From positions 107,136 to 171,135 of the forward strand of contig WEDG01005180.1 in the NCBI GenBank assembly GCA_017591395.1: DNA of 64,000 nucleotides, written 5' to 3'. Below, piece by piece: positions 45,246 to 58,703 of the stretch; position 1 is the stretch's first letter; each line of letters opens with the position of its first letter. A model generated the notes under the pieces. That model did no database searches and was not told the origin of the DNA. It was given only the letters and a program-made list of their open reading frames with translations. Made by a program: the position numbers and the translations under genes. This stretch comes from Schistocephalus solidus (lineage: Eukaryota; Platyhelminthes; Cestoda; Diphyllobothriidea; Diphyllobothriidae).

Positions 45246-46479
45246 GTGCGATCAAGAGTATTCACAGTCGCATTTCAGTGTAGTATTCACTCGATTCTCC
45301 TGTTCGCACAGTCGGGAGCATTCGGTTTACGGCAGCGACCGTACCATTCCGTTGCAGTACAGCCAAAGATGAGTACTGGTCGATTCCAGGACTAGTTAAG
45401 AACCCGTGAAGAGCGGATGGTCTGTTTGACCGTGTCTGCAGGCGAACCAACAGCAAAACGTTTTAAGGTGTCCGGGGTGCGACCAAGAAGGCACCAGTGT
45501 CGAAATAATACAGGCCGGATTCAAAAATTCCCTAAGTCGAATACCGGTCATGACAGAAGATGGACGAAAAAATGCTTCTTCCTAAGCGAATCGCAGTGAC
45601 GGATCAGCAGTACGCTGAATAGGAGATCAGACGAATTACGAATATCTAGCTGGAGACAGCCCCAAGAAGAAACCTGAACAGTTCATCCTGCGACAAGGAC
45701 AACGGACCAGCCCACGGGACCTCAGAGAAAAACTGGAATCGATCTGCGTTAAACACCAGCATCACAGTCATTTGATCTTGCCCCCCCCCTCGCCTGCCGG
45801 CCGTTTGCGAAGGCCAAGGAAAAATGCGTGCTGGCATGGGCCTCGAACTCCTGAAGAGCTCTGTTTTGCTGGCGAGGAGTGATAGGTAAATTTGATTATT
45901 TTCCTGACCGCTCGATCAATAGACTAAAAGAGAATATTGTACTTGAAGGAGATTATGCGGAAAGGGACTGATTTCCTGATACAAAAATAACTGAGAGCCG
46001 AAGTATAAGGAAAGTCTATCTACTATAAGAGTTGTTCTCTATGTGCCGTCAGGGGGTCTAAAACGGAACAGGGAGCCCAAAAGAATGCAGTCTTACGATC
46101 TCGTGGGGAATTGGAATGAAATAACCCTGAAATGGGTCAGTATAAATGACTTTTGGCACGTAATCCGGTCAGATCGGATCGGAGACATGAATGACGTGGA
46201 GACAAAAATTGGAGTTAAAGTTATGCTGTAACAGGAAGGTGACTCACTGTTTTCGCAGTTGTGTCATCGGGCAGACATTCTGGGCCTTTGTGTTGTGAGT
46301 GAGCCCACGGACGGACTGAATCCACCACTGAAAGGGGGAGAAAGAGCGCGCGGGCGCGCGGATCATCACGTGATGAGACAATGTTTCAGGCTCAAAGAGA
46401 TGATTTATTTTCAGACTAGGGCTGTAAAAACCAACAACTTTCCACCTCATTTGCTTTATATTTATTTGACTCGCTCTAG
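45246..46479. other. intron sequence, nothing recognised
   Basis: Short readings only. Confidence 0.45.
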
Positions 46480-46790
46480 TACAGCGGGCCAGGCGGTAGA
46501 TGCCCTGGACCAACACGGGGTCTGATCAGGGCACGGCGTATGTGCATCCAGAACAAATACCATGGATGGGAGGGTATGGTGGCACGCCTAGGCGCAGGCT
46601 CACGCCACGTTAGTCACCCGCGGCTAATCCCACCTCAGGTCTTGATTTTGTCATGCCGCCGATCCCAGGAGGGTGAGGAGAGTTCGTGATGGATACTACG
46701 CAAGTCACCGGTCCGGCGTGCACCTCGGTGTGGGGCCCACGTTTGACATTGTCGAAATCGATGGTCGGAAGTTCGTGTGCGTGCCGTGTA
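46480..46790 (+). mobile_element. SINE-B copy
   Basis: Head CCAGGCGGTAGATGCCCTGG, middle GGTGGCACGCCTAGGCGCAG, 3' end AATCGATGGTCGGA. Confidence 0.65.
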
Positions 46791-46999
46791 AAAAATTACA
46801 ACTGCTGAATGTCTAAGCAAAGAAGAGAGATCTTCTATGCTTAAAGTATTGCGATTCCCAAAATATGTTTGAGCCAACCTGCCGGCACACTTACGTTAAC
46901 TTTGCCACTGACAAGCCCTACACTTACTGTATGCTGCTAAGAATACACCATAGAGGGCACATAAAATTGCCTAATTGATAGACAGTGTGCTGTACATTT

Positions 47000-47410
47000 C
47001 ATTAACGGCATTAATAAACGGAGACATGCGAAGTTGAACGGTCTTTAAAATCTCCTGGTTACTAATTTCTCAGACCGAAAGCTCCCATACCCTCGAGTAC
47101 AATGAATTTTCTGCAAAATGAACACAAGAACAAATACTTTTGTGCATGCCTCCTTTAAACTATGTTTCGAGGCATAATGGCATCAAAAATTAATAAAAAA
47201 TGTGCTCACTACGTAATCAGTCATTTTTAACTAGACTGAATTTCTCAGACTGTCCACAAGACGCGTATTCGAAGGCCAGCATCCTGGAAGGACTGAAATA
47301 TCCTTGGATTATGCTACATGCTAATCATCATTGCAAATCTGACAGAGTAATCCTGCCTACCCGAAATCAAATTTCGGAACCTCATTTAGCTTTAACATGA
47401 GCTAAGTCCA
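47000..47410. mobile_element. fold-back element FB5, right half
   Basis: The stretch with TCGAAGGCCAGCATCCTGGA and CTTGGATTATGCTACATG matches the right arm of FB2/FB3. The left arm is not visible. Confidence 0.5.
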
Positions 47411-47739
47411 CTGCTGTGTAGGTGAGTGCTCTCAGGTCGTAACGAGCCATGGAGCGGAAATACCTCAGAAGTTTCTCGTGGCCAAATTGCTTGTCTCTGT
47501 ATACAGGTGACAAGCCACGGCGCTATTTCCGCGGGAGGGAGTGCTCCCAGACCGCGGAACCGGAAACTCCTCAGCTCAACCATGTTCCCGCAAAACGTCC
47601 TGACCTCTCCCGACCTAGACTATGAACTACCCTGTTAGCCGAGGCGAAAGTAGCAGCGAATCGGCAGCCGCAAAAGGGCCTTGACTTGCTTCGAACCCGG
47701 TCCAAAGTTTATACCTGCCTGCCCCGAGATGTTACTAAG

Positions 47740-48150
47740 AAGAGGCCGCGTGTTAGATGTGTTGAACCAACATGGGGGCCATATGAGGGTGCGGCACGCG
47801 TTACTGGGGAAGCGCTGCTATAAAAAATGCCGAACATAAGGGGGGCGTGGTGGCACGCGTAGGTGCAGGCTCACGCCGCACCTGTTACTCTTTCCATTTA
47901 TGGCACTCCCACTCCGTGGGATCTGATTGAGGCGTGACGGCACGTTCAGCAGCGTCTCCGGTCACGCCAGCTGCCCACGCCCGACCCCGTCTCCGGTCTT
48001 TACTCTGTCATGACACCGGGCGCAGACGGATAAGAGAAGAGAGAGTGTGCGGTAGCTGCATCACAAGTCTACGATCACTTAAAAGTAATCAACGCGCAAG
48101 TCACGGTTCCTGCACCATCCTGCTGTGGAGCAGACGGTCGAACTACGAAA
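47740..48150 (+). mobile_element. SINE-B copy next to the PH exon
   Basis: It has all family blocks: TTGAACCAACATGGGGG, AAAAAATGCCGAACATA, CTCTGTCATGACACCGGG, GCGCAAGTCAC and CAGACGGTCGAACTA. It ends about 110 bp before the PLC exon border at 48261. Confidence 0.7.
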
Positions 48151-48260
48151 GAAGACCGCATCCGGAGAACGCGGCTGTTACTAGTGCACGCGCGCGCATT
48201 TAGCTCATACGTGAATGCATTAGAAGGTGAGGAAGAGGACTTGGGGGAGGAGTGACTTAC

Positions 48261-48401
48261 AGCCGCCACCTCCGGAGTGCTGGCGACGAAATTGGTGTAG
48301 GAGATGTTTACCAGATCGAGACCACTGCAGACCGTCATAACACGCTCATCGAGAGGTCGATTCGCGAACCGCTCCGTCAGGATGCTAACCACTTTCTCGT
48401 C
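48261..48401 (-). CDS. PLCB: phospholipase C beta exon: PH-domain segment
   Basis: A 141-nt exon, phase 0 at both ends, with acceptor CTTTTAG (ending 48402) and donor GTAAGT from 48260. It encodes DEKVVSILTERFANRPLDER and VMTVCSGLDLVNISYTNFVA ending STPEVAA. The block VMTV..G.DLVNIS..N.VA is the end of the PH domain characteristic of PLC beta. It is the most 5' exon recognised; upstream PH exons and the start codon were not found. The next exon (start of the EF region, with a conserved Trp) is also missing from view. Confidence 0.87.
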
Positions 48402-48689
48402 CTAAAAGCCGGTCAGTAAAAGGCATGCACTGAGAGAGAGAGAGAGAGCTGGTGAAACAACCGAAATGTACAATTTTCAGGAGACAATTTAACCTCCAAC
48501 GGGGTATGCAAATTAAACAGCAGCAGTATTATTCAAATCTATCAAAACTCCTAGTAATTACTCGAGCCTGGTAGTCATCTGGTGGGTGCTAGATTCATTG
48601 CTTAGGAAATCCTGCTTGGGCAGTAAGTTTATTGCATCAGGATTGGTGGATTCTATACGCTACAGTAGGCTGAACGGGTGATTTGAACC

Positions 48690-48830
48690 AAGTTTGATTA
48701 AACTTACGGCTCCCGGTGGCACCTCTTAACTCAGGTAGTTAGTGTTGGCTATACTAAAGCTTTCCTATTGCTGTCATGGGTTCGAATCCTGCCGAGGTTG
48801 CCGAGTCTTTCACAAAGTGGCTCAAATGAA
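48690..48830 (+). mobile_element. SINE-C copy
   Basis: tRNA-like: GGTAGTTAGTGTTGGCTATA then B box GGGTTCGAATCCT (48778-48790) and GCCGAG. It matches the relic at 22.1 kb. Confidence 0.6.
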
Positions 48831-49800
48831 TCAGCAGCACTGTAAACAGCGTGGACTCTTTGAGGCTCGTAGCGAGGTTTTCGAATACTGTTCTAACCTG
48901 TGGATATATGTGCGAAAATACCAGCTAACTACTGGCCCAAGCAAAACAGAAGGGGATATATCGAAGAATTCGGGGGAATTCGATGAATCATTTTAGCTGT
49001 CGACATCCACAAATCTAGGGCACTCAAAGCTGATGCAAGGTAGCATTTGGGCTCTCTCTGTCAACCACGACATTCTCACCACAAAAATGCTCAAGCAAGT
49101 ATTAAGCAAGTAGGTAACTAAGTTGTATGCACTAAAGCTTAGTTCACAATGATCTACACCACGTAAGCGAGTAATTTCTGAGTAATTTATAAATCAAAAA
49201 TTTGAAGACGAGTATATGCCAGAAAGCACATGGAGAGCGTTTAGAAACCACTGATGAGCTGAACCCCTCAAAGATGTGTCATGCTGCAGCAGAATATCGG
49301 AAAAACACGTGTATGGGCTTTTAGTTACTACCTATGCTGCCAGTATGGTGTATCGTGTTTTTTCAAAGCGTTAACTTCATCAGACACATACTCAACTGTC
49401 TGTAAGAAAGGAAAGCAGACCGGAACGACAAAAAAGCATTTATTATTGTAGGCAACCAGTTTATTTGAAGCAAATAGCTCTTGAAAAAACGAATATTTTG
49501 ATTTAACAACATTAATAATTTTGAAAGGTATACTTCAATACGAGCCTAGGAGTGATATCTGCAGGTTCCATCATGCTGCTCATATATCTGCTTTTTCAGA
49601 TATTTTGTAACGCTCTTTGAGAATCAGGAGTTCGGAAAAAGCATACGATTCAAAGTAGAAACCTTGTGAACATTTGTTCGAAATGAGCCCACTCCGCACT
49701 TTCCAATAAATAGTCCAAAAAAACATAACAAAATACTTATAACAAGCGCACTCTATATCCTTTCTTCCTTAGTAACCGAATCGTAGTCCAAGGAAAATTT
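48831..49800. other. intron or intergenic sequence, nothing recognised
   Basis: No exon or repeat family recognised by eye. Confidence 0.4.
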
Positions 49801-49829
49801 GGCTGCTACTACTACTACTTAATAAGTAG

Positions 49830-50935
<1,106 letters not shown>

Positions 50936-52176
50936 TATTCAATAGAAGGCCGGCATGTCACGGTATATGAATTAACTCCAAGTTATGCTGCAACTGCAGC
51001 TCAGTTGACAGATTTTATCCACGGTTCACGAGCTAAGGCAACCAATAGAGTTGGGCGTTAGATGTACTACTGATGCTACGAGCGGAACTCGGTTCTGATG
51101 CGGTGACGCCACAAATACAGGTTAAACAGGCGGACAGGGAGGCTTTAGGCGATGGGGGACTAAGTCCGGGCCCGAGGTAGGCAGGATTAGTACGGAATGG
51201 AGAGCCTGCCGAAGCGACATCCAAGCCTCAAAAGTGTTCGGGCAGCAAAGTAGCAATGGCTAAAGGGATTTTTTAAAGCAAGCCTCCTTCATGTATCCAA
51301 CTACACTGGATTGCGAAGACCGGCTGCGACCGCCGCGACAACCATCGTCGTCGTCATCATCATCATAATCATTACAATCAGATGTGTTCAGCTTTGAAGT
51401 GAGAACTAATGCTAACGCTGCTGTCCGCCGGGACGGGGGCAGAGAACGTGAGAACCAGTTGCAGTCCAACCAAACGAAATGACTAAATACCTGGCGCTGC
51501 TATAAGGTCCGATTTAGCCACAGCTTGAAGTTGAAATGGCCGTCCGGTTGCTCTAAATTGCCTAAAAGCCACTAGTTCGCTGGAGTTTTGACGACCGAAA
51601 GGTGATGCTACGAAGGGAAATTTATTGATCCCAAAAAACAGCGCTCGGACTACCTTTAAAGGCAGTCAGGTAGACCAGAGATCAGATCGTGGGAAGTGGC
51701 GCATGCTCCATCGGTGGCGCCCTGGGACCCAATCTAGAGCCCCCACAGGCATTCCTGTAGCAGAGATCATACAGGAGAAAATAACAAAAAATGGAAGATC
51801 GGGGTTACAATTTTGGCCTTATTGCTCATCCTCAGTCAACCATACCCAAACCCGGGCTTGGATAACTTGGGATTCCAATGATAAATAGAGACGAATATGA
51901 GCATCCCGGATGATTCGCGAGGTTAAATGGGTTTATAAATGTCTCAAAAGAGCGTCAAATTCGATCAGCCAACCATCGAAACCATTCCCTCATGCAAAGA
52001 TACTAATACGAGGATATTATGCCATTTGCCAATGTCAACCCAATGTCAGTTTCGGTCATTATTCTAACGGGACAATAGACATCTTTCTAATTCTTAATGG
52101 ATATCTTAGGGATATGAAAAGATTAATGATTAGCTCGCTCTGATGTCTTCTTGAATGTTCGCATGGCCCACTATCC
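50936..52176. other. sequence without recognised features
   Basis: It contains a short CGTCGTCATCATCAT run (about 51346-51370). No gene recognised. Confidence 0.45.
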
Positions 52177-54538
52177 TACAGTACATTGCCTAACTCATTA
52201 AATGTCGGGATCAAAATTTGAGGCGGTAGTATTATGTAACACACTATATGGGATTCTGTTTGTATGTTGGTCTGAATTGGTGCGCAGAAAGCTGTTCAGT
52301 AATGAGTAGTTCACTTGAGATCTTTTCATTTAAGTGGAAACGGGGGCAAACAGGGCCAAATCGGAGGTTTTTTGCTATCCAGGAAGATTCATGCGATACT
52401 GAAGACTCCGGATCAAAACATTTTGTTTCTATGCGTTTTACTATAAACGCACATAAATAAAAGATGGAAAAGGTTTCAATATCGCTTTTAAGAAGACGGA
52501 AAATTTGGTTTTGCGTTCAAGAAAAGCCGGTAAATGCAGATATGAAAAATAACATTGTTTCCGGGAAATCAAGGACAGATTCAGTTCAATGATTTCAGTT
52601 TTAAAATTTTAGTTTTAAAAATTCAGTTTTAAAAATTTGCGAAGTTTTAAACAAAAAAATAAGTAATAAATTTGTTTGACTGAACTTTATTTTACCAGAC
52701 CAATAAGGAGGAGCTTAAACACGCATATATATGAGAAGCCGCGTCATGACGCCAGTGCTCATCGTCACGGGTTACTCGAAATATGACCTGAAAATTTCTA
52801 TTTGCTGTAGACTATGAACGAATACGGAAACTAAAAATGGAAAAGGCAGAAAACTAACATTTCTTCGCAAAAGTTGAGTATATATTCGAAAACTCGGTTG
52901 TGTATTTGCAATCTTAGAACGGGGCTGAAAAGTAAGCAAACACAGGAAAAAACGCACCGATAGAAAGAAATAAGTGAGTTCTTTCATTTTCAGTAGACAT
53001 TGTGTCCCTTATTTTCAGCAAAGTCGCAAAATCGGTCGAACGTCCCCCTTTTTTCCTTGACTTTATCTTGCAAAAGGTTAAATACGCAGACCTTTGACAA
53101 TGAAATATCTAATAAAAGCGTTCTTAAGAGGTAACTTATTATAAGAGTTTTTAAATCGATCTTAGGCATACTAATTGCCGAATTACTTTGTGGGCGTTTA
53201 TTTTTTTTCGCAACGAGTCTTCATGTCTACAACTATGGCGCAAACGACCATCTGTTTTACAACAACTCGCAACTGCAGTATATGCCTTTAAGAAATATCT
53301 TATTTTGAGGGTTAAGATAAGCACATACAACAGAATCTACATTTATGGGGAACGGGCTGAAAATTCAGGAAACCTTAAAGTATTTAACACTATTTCAAGG
53401 ACGATCTGAAACTCATCGTAATCTAACAACCAAATACTTGCAAAGAAATTTTACATATGGAAGGTTCTCTTAATATACAAAAAATAGTACTTTAATGATT
53501 TCACCTGACATTTCTATTTAAATTTCTTAGTCACTGACTGAGCTTATAAAATATTTTATTCGAATGACATCCCTGTCGACGCAATCAAACGAAAATCTGC
53601 TTGCTTTGGTCAAACGCATCTTAGAAAATGTACAAACGGAAGAAAAAACCGCCAATTTTCGTGAAACCATGTTACAATATTTACTCGAAATTTAGGCTGT
53701 TTCGTAACGACCATATCTTCCCTTGCCCGTAGTCTGGAAGACTACTTAGGTTACATGTACACTAAAGGACCATTTTCAAACGCAATTCTTCCTGTGTTGC
53801 TTTTTTCACTTTTTTATATGGAAGGGCATCCTATACGTTTAAAAACTTCAGGTTAATAAGCTAAGCCGATTTTTCCATTATTCGGAATTTACCACTTTTC
53901 AGAAAAAAATAGTATTTCTAAACATTATAATAATATTTTTTTAACTACAATTTGCCTTCGTTTTAAGAACGGTCGCTTCTTTACTGCAGTAAACTTTGCG
54001 GAACGTGGTGTTGGCTGATATCGCGTTATGGGCCTTTTGTCAGGAAATCCATGAGATTTCATGATATAGGGCAGGTACTGTACGTCTACGTAATCCTACG
54101 CATGAGATTTAATAATTGTTCCAAATATCTATTCCAACTCGATGCTCACGCTGAGATGGCACTTTCTATAAGAAGGAAGAAAAGTGGGAGACGTCTTCTG
54201 AGAAAAAAAACATCATAAAGAACAGATAGAGATAAAGGCCGTATCTCAAAAAATGAATGGATGCTTTCTACGATAAGGTATTAGACATACAATTACCATT
54301 TCAAGCAGGACACGAGGGCCTAAAAAACAAAGATTAACTCTAAAGGTATTGGAAACGTTTTGCTTACGGAAAAAGGATAAAATCAACAGTAGATGACCTT
54401 ACGCATGCAATGGGTGATCCGATTTTTAGTGGGTCGTTTGGCGTACATTTGGTCTTGTTATTTTGGTTTGTTGAGTAAATTTGAGGCTCAAAAAGATTTT
54501 TTTATTAAATAACACCGAATGTTCAATCCTATATATAT
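52177..54538 (+). mobile_element. left arm of an 11.3-kb long inverted repeat
   Basis: It is colinear with the complement of 61192-63520 over the full length. It starts TACAGTACATTGCCTAACTC, the same terminal motif as the fold-back elements. Translated pieces differ at 5 of 70 residues between arms (52248-52460 and 63457-63245), so the arms are close. No domain was recognised. Confidence 0.88.
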
Positions 54539-54549
54539 TTATATGATAG

Positions 54550-54639
54550 TGTGGGGCTCACCGATCTGCTTAAGGAACATGTATGTTCCGTTGTGCCCTG
54601 GAGCTCAGACTAGAGCTCTCGCAGGCGGTCGCACTATCA

Positions 54640-54642
<3 letters not shown>
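54550..54642 (-). mobile_element. SINE body fragment
   Basis: GGCTCACCGATCTGCTTAAG and CTCAGACTAGAGCTCTCGCA match the bodies at 16.5 and 57.4 kb; (TA)n follows. Confidence 0.65.

Positions 54643-54724
<82 letters not shown>
54643..54724. repeat. (TA)n microsatellite
   Basis: About 40 TA units. Confidence 0.95.
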
Positions 54725-54726
<2 letters not shown>

Positions 54727-55684
54727 TGGCAAAGGTGTTTTATATACTATTCTACATGTGTATGTGCACAAGTCGCTTATACCGCCCAATCGGTTTTAGA
54801 ATGCCCTCGCGAAAAGAATTACCCTGAAGTCAGAAGTAGGACGCTAAAACAGTCCAAGCCTGAATCCAGAAGAAAGCCAAGTTATCCTGTATATTGACAA
54901 CCTTTTGCGGTTTGTGCACCGTGAGGGTAATAGTAAAGAAGAATAAATGCGCGGAATTCAAGCTGAATCGACGCATTCTCTTTTTCTCCCCTCCTTCCAT
55001 ACAGGAATGCGAAATCGGAGTCTTGTCAACTGTCGGACGTAGCACCCGAAGCAGCGTGAATCACTTTCTGTCTTCGCCTGTCACCTACATCCTGCCTATC
55101 AGCAGACCCCGCACACACATGTGACATTTCGTCCGTCAGTATGAAGCCGGAAAGCTTTATTATGTGACTTTGGAACGAATGGTGTGTCCCATTTGTAACT
55201 TGCTTCCTACAGTTGGGTGTGATCGCAAAAGCCCATACATTATCAAGGTGTCTGTGTGCGCGTTTAGATGACGGAAAAATATAAGAGTGATGTTGTTTTA
55301 TTTCTCATTAACGTGGATGTACACAAAGACGAATAGCCCCATTGAAGGTTTTAACATTTCAGAAGAGAGTTGACAGTCAAGGAAGGCATGAAAAGGTTTG
55401 AGGGGAGCCCCTGACAGGGTGGTTTCTAAGTCCTTCTACGATGGATGCTCAGATACCTGTCACGCCGATCCTTTATTCGAATCACGCGTAGGGAGGAGGG
55501 AATTTCGGTAGTGAGTTTACGAGGCCGGTTTTGGGCGTCCTGGTGGCGTTCGTGTTGCGGTGGGTGCTGAATTTTCCAACACGAGTGGAACTGGGCTCAA
55601 AACCCTTGTCACTGTGAGAGCAGATCACAATAACGGTTAAAAGTGTGTAATCTGTGACCCAGGCGTGATAAGGCTCATGAGTGG
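54725..55684. other. spacer of the long inverted repeat, nothing recognised
   Basis: No gene or repeat family recognised. Confidence 0.45.
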
Positions 55685-56547
55685 TGGTCGTGGTGGACCA
55701 TAAACCTCAGTTAGCAGTCCGAGCATGTCTGTATGACTTTGGTTGTGCCCCCTAAACGGGCCACGAGGTAGATGCGTTGGACCAACACGGGGGCCACATT
55801 AGGGCACGACAGGCGTTATTCGGGTTGCACTCCCATAACAAATGCCGAACATGGAGGTGTGGTGGCACGCCTAGGGGCGGCTAGGACTTAGGGGACCCAG
55901 CCGCACCAACCACCTGCGTCCTCTCCCGCCTCCGGTCTTCTTGATTCTGTCTTGACACCGGGCTCAGGTGGGGGAGGAGAGAGTGTGGTAAATGCAGCGC
56001 AAGTCTACTATCACTTTAAACTTAATCACGCGCAAGTCACCGTCCCTGCTGCACTTTCCCATGGAGCATATGGTGGACATCGTCGGACTACGACGGTCGA
56101 ACTGTGGTCACTTTGGTTATGACGACATTAACTCTTTTATAGCTGACGCCTTGCTTTTGGGCTGAAATGTGGATGCTGCTGCGTGGAGGAAACGTCAGTC
56201 AACTAAAGTTGGGGTTCTGTTTAGCGCAACTTCAAAGTGGCTTCACCACATTTCAGATTGCAAATGCGAGCTCCTTGTAAATATGCGGGGCCAATCCACA
56301 GGTTAACGAAGGACTGAGTCTGGATGCAACTTTATTAGGCCGGTTGATAGTCCAGCCTTCAAACTTGACCAGGAATATGGTGAGGGTGACTTGCACAACA
56401 TCGCCTTCAGTCTCATTCCATTCCTGACGGTTTCCGTGTTGGTTTTCCTCCATATGCACCACGTAACAGTAAGTTAAGGTGACGGCGAAATCAGGCCAGG
56501 CTCCTCGTCCCGTTTATAGGTACCACACAAGAGGGCTGATGCCTCAG
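55685..56547 (+). mobile_element. Penelope-like 3' tail interrupted by a SINE-B
   Basis: 55685-55747 and 56110-56547 together match the complement of 59190-58704, the 3' tail of the Penelope relic at 59 kb (shared GTGGTGGACCATAAACCTCA, ATAGCTGACGCCTTGCTTTT, GAGGCATCAG complement). The SINE-B at 55748-56109 interrupts it. Confidence 0.8.
55748..56109 (+). mobile_element. SINE-B, complete 362-bp insertion with target-site duplication
   Basis: It is flanked by ACTTTGGTTGTG (55736-55747) and ACTTTGGTTATG (56110-56121), 11 of 12 bases equal, and the uninterrupted relative at 59.1 kb has a single copy of this site. The head (CCACGAGGTAGATGCGTTGG, B-box-like GGGTTGCACTCCC) suggests tRNA ancestry; the 3' end is GACGGTCGAACTG. 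This defines the family's limits. Confidence 0.85.
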
Positions 56548-57177
56548 TTAAAATTTACCAGAATTCTAAAATATGCTTATGATTGCAAAATATTATTTAA
56601 GTGGGATTGTAATATTAACTACTGTATATAATAATGCGAGGATATTACGGACAGGGAAGGATGCTAGTTTATGAGTGCATTGCTGCGTCAACATCTTGTC
56701 TGTTGAACACTTAGCAACATACCCTTGTATTATATGAGGCGTGTGTCCTATGACACAACGTTCATTTATCACCAGTAGCAGGCTGGCGGGCGGACAGAAT
56801 GGGATCGAGCGAGATCCTGACCACACCAGTAAGTGTCACGCGCTTGTTTAACTTCTGTATATACCTCACTGCCCAAGGCATATTACGTAGTGATGATCGA
56901 TAACAAACGTGAAACAGCTGTCTGTGTCTTGTCTGTTGCAACCTTAGTAACATACCCTTCTTTGCGACGGAGAATGACAGGTGGTGAAGCACCGATTAAC
57001 ATCGATTCGGTGGTGTGCTTATGACCTATCTGCTAAACTCAGTGTGTGGACTAACTGCGCTGTACTCGAGCGCCTGTTTGCGTTTCTAGTCCCAGCTGGT
57101 AGCCCGGGTTATGATTGCTGAATGAAGGTAGAATAAGGCCGAAATATACTGTCTCAATGTACCCGCATTTTCTATCG

Positions 57178-57180
<3 letters not shown>
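56548..57180. other. spacer with a single MITE arm
   Basis: 56551-56670 resembles one arm of the palindromic MITE at 60.3-60.5 kb (CAAAATATTATTTAAGTGGG). The rest is unrecognised. Confidence 0.5.
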
Positions 57181-57182
<2 letters not shown>

Positions 57183-57216
<34 letters not shown>

Positions 57217-57219
57217 TAT
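57183..57219. repeat. (TA)n
   Basis: It adjoins the 3' end of the minus-strand SINE. Confidence 0.9.
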
Positions 57220-57223
57220 GTTA

Positions 57224-57748
57224 ATGTGGAACCGACAAAGACAAGGGAGACCGGAATGGCTATTTCTGGCTTATTAGCCGTCATCAGCCAGTCATACCCA
57301 ATCCCAAGTGTGGCACACCTGGGATTCGAACCCGCGACCTTTGGTATTTGATTCGAACGCTCTACCATTGAGCCACGGGCTCGTTGCTTTGTCGGTTGCG
57401 ATCGGGAATATGATGATAGTGTGTGGCTCACCGATCTGCTTAAGGAACATTTATGTTCCGTTGTGCCCTGGAACTCAGACTAGAGTACTCACAGGCAGTC
57501 GCATAGCGACATGTAGCATATGTTGTTAATGTGGAATCCCAGGTGTTCCACACTTAGGATTGGGTATGACTGGCTGATGACGGCTAATAAGCCAGAAATG
57601 GCCATTCCGGTCTCCCTTGTCTTTGTCGGTTCCACATTAACAACATATGCTACATGTCGCAATGCGACTGCCTGTGAGTACTCTAGTCTGAGTTCCAGGG
57701 TACAACGGAACATAAATGTTCCTTAAGCAGATCGGTGAGCCACACACT

Positions 57749-57752
<4 letters not shown>
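57224..57752. mobile_element. SINE pair forming a 123-bp-armed palindrome
   Basis: 57224-57536 is a complete Gly-like SINE on the minus strand (B box 57319-57331 on minus, hammerhead core CTGATGA at 57287-57281). 57537-57752 is a plus-strand tail (CTGATGA at 57574-57580) and the inverted body. Arms 57414-57536 and 57630-57752 are nearly perfect inverted repeats. Confidence 0.85.

Positions 57753-57818
<66 letters not shown>
57753..57818. repeat. (TA)n microsatellite
   Basis: About 33 TA units directly after the SINE pair. Confidence 0.95.
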
Positions 57819-57822
<4 letters not shown>

Positions 57823-57829
57823 GTAGATG

Positions 57830-58050
57830 CTCAACGGGACTTACAGGACTTACTCGTCCCATTGTACCTTATGCTCACTCTCAAGCCCCGCCAATAGCCG
57901 CGCGGTATTATAGACAGATTGAAATTACCGACAAAGACAAGGGGGACCGAAATGTCAATTTCTGGCTTATTGGTCGTTGTCAGCCAGGCATACCCAACCA
58001 CATGTAGTGCCCAAAACGTGGCTCGAACCCGCAATCTGTTGGCTAGAGCG
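57830..58050 (-). mobile_element. SINE copy, Arg-like, decayed
   Basis: Minus-strand body, then tail with CTGACAA in the hammerhead position and a decayed head region. Confidence 0.65.
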
Positions 58051-58700
58051 TTGGACTTCTGGTGGTGATAATGAGGATACGGTCATTGCCTCTGTGGTAA
58101 AATTGGGGTTGCGCCACCCCACTCATACTGCTCCGCATGACCCCAGCTCTACCAAATCATGTGTGTGTGTTCACAGCTATCGCTGTCCGATTGCCACGCG
58201 CATTAGCCAATTTTAGTGGACTTTGGCGTTTATTTTAGCCGCCCACCCGAATGCACGCACTTGTTTATGTACGCACACTTACGCCTCGCGCGAACTCCGC
58301 GCCACTTGCCGCGATTACGGGAAATGTGCGCGTGTTGTAAGCTCGCGGGCACGCGCGCGCTGTTTGTCCGTACATTTGGTATTTGTACACACATGCGCAG
58401 TCTATGTACTGTGATGTCGATGCGGCGCGAGTCTGCAGTGTCTGGACGTCACTTACTCCCTTTTCCTTCCACTCGAAGCCGCTGTGAAAGCTACAGGCTT
58501 TTTCATAGTGGCTGTCTATTTATTCTTTGGTGCTGACAACTGTATCATAGGAGAGAGAGAGAGACCGAGTCTGCGCCAGTTAAACCCGATAGGGTGCTGA
58601 CCTATCAGAGCGACCTAAAAGTCCTTTCTCCGAGGACTGCTGCCTGACGGCATAATTCAGTGGCCTTGCGGCTGCTATAGTCGTACGGGTGAAGTTTTAT
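58051..58700. other. spacer, nothing firmly recognised
   Basis: A 106-residue plus reading (58216-58536) has no recognised domain; a short (GA)n lies at 58552. About 58620-58680 has a SINE-B-module-like CTGACGGCATAATTC. Confidence 0.4.
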
Positions 58701-58703
58701 TTG

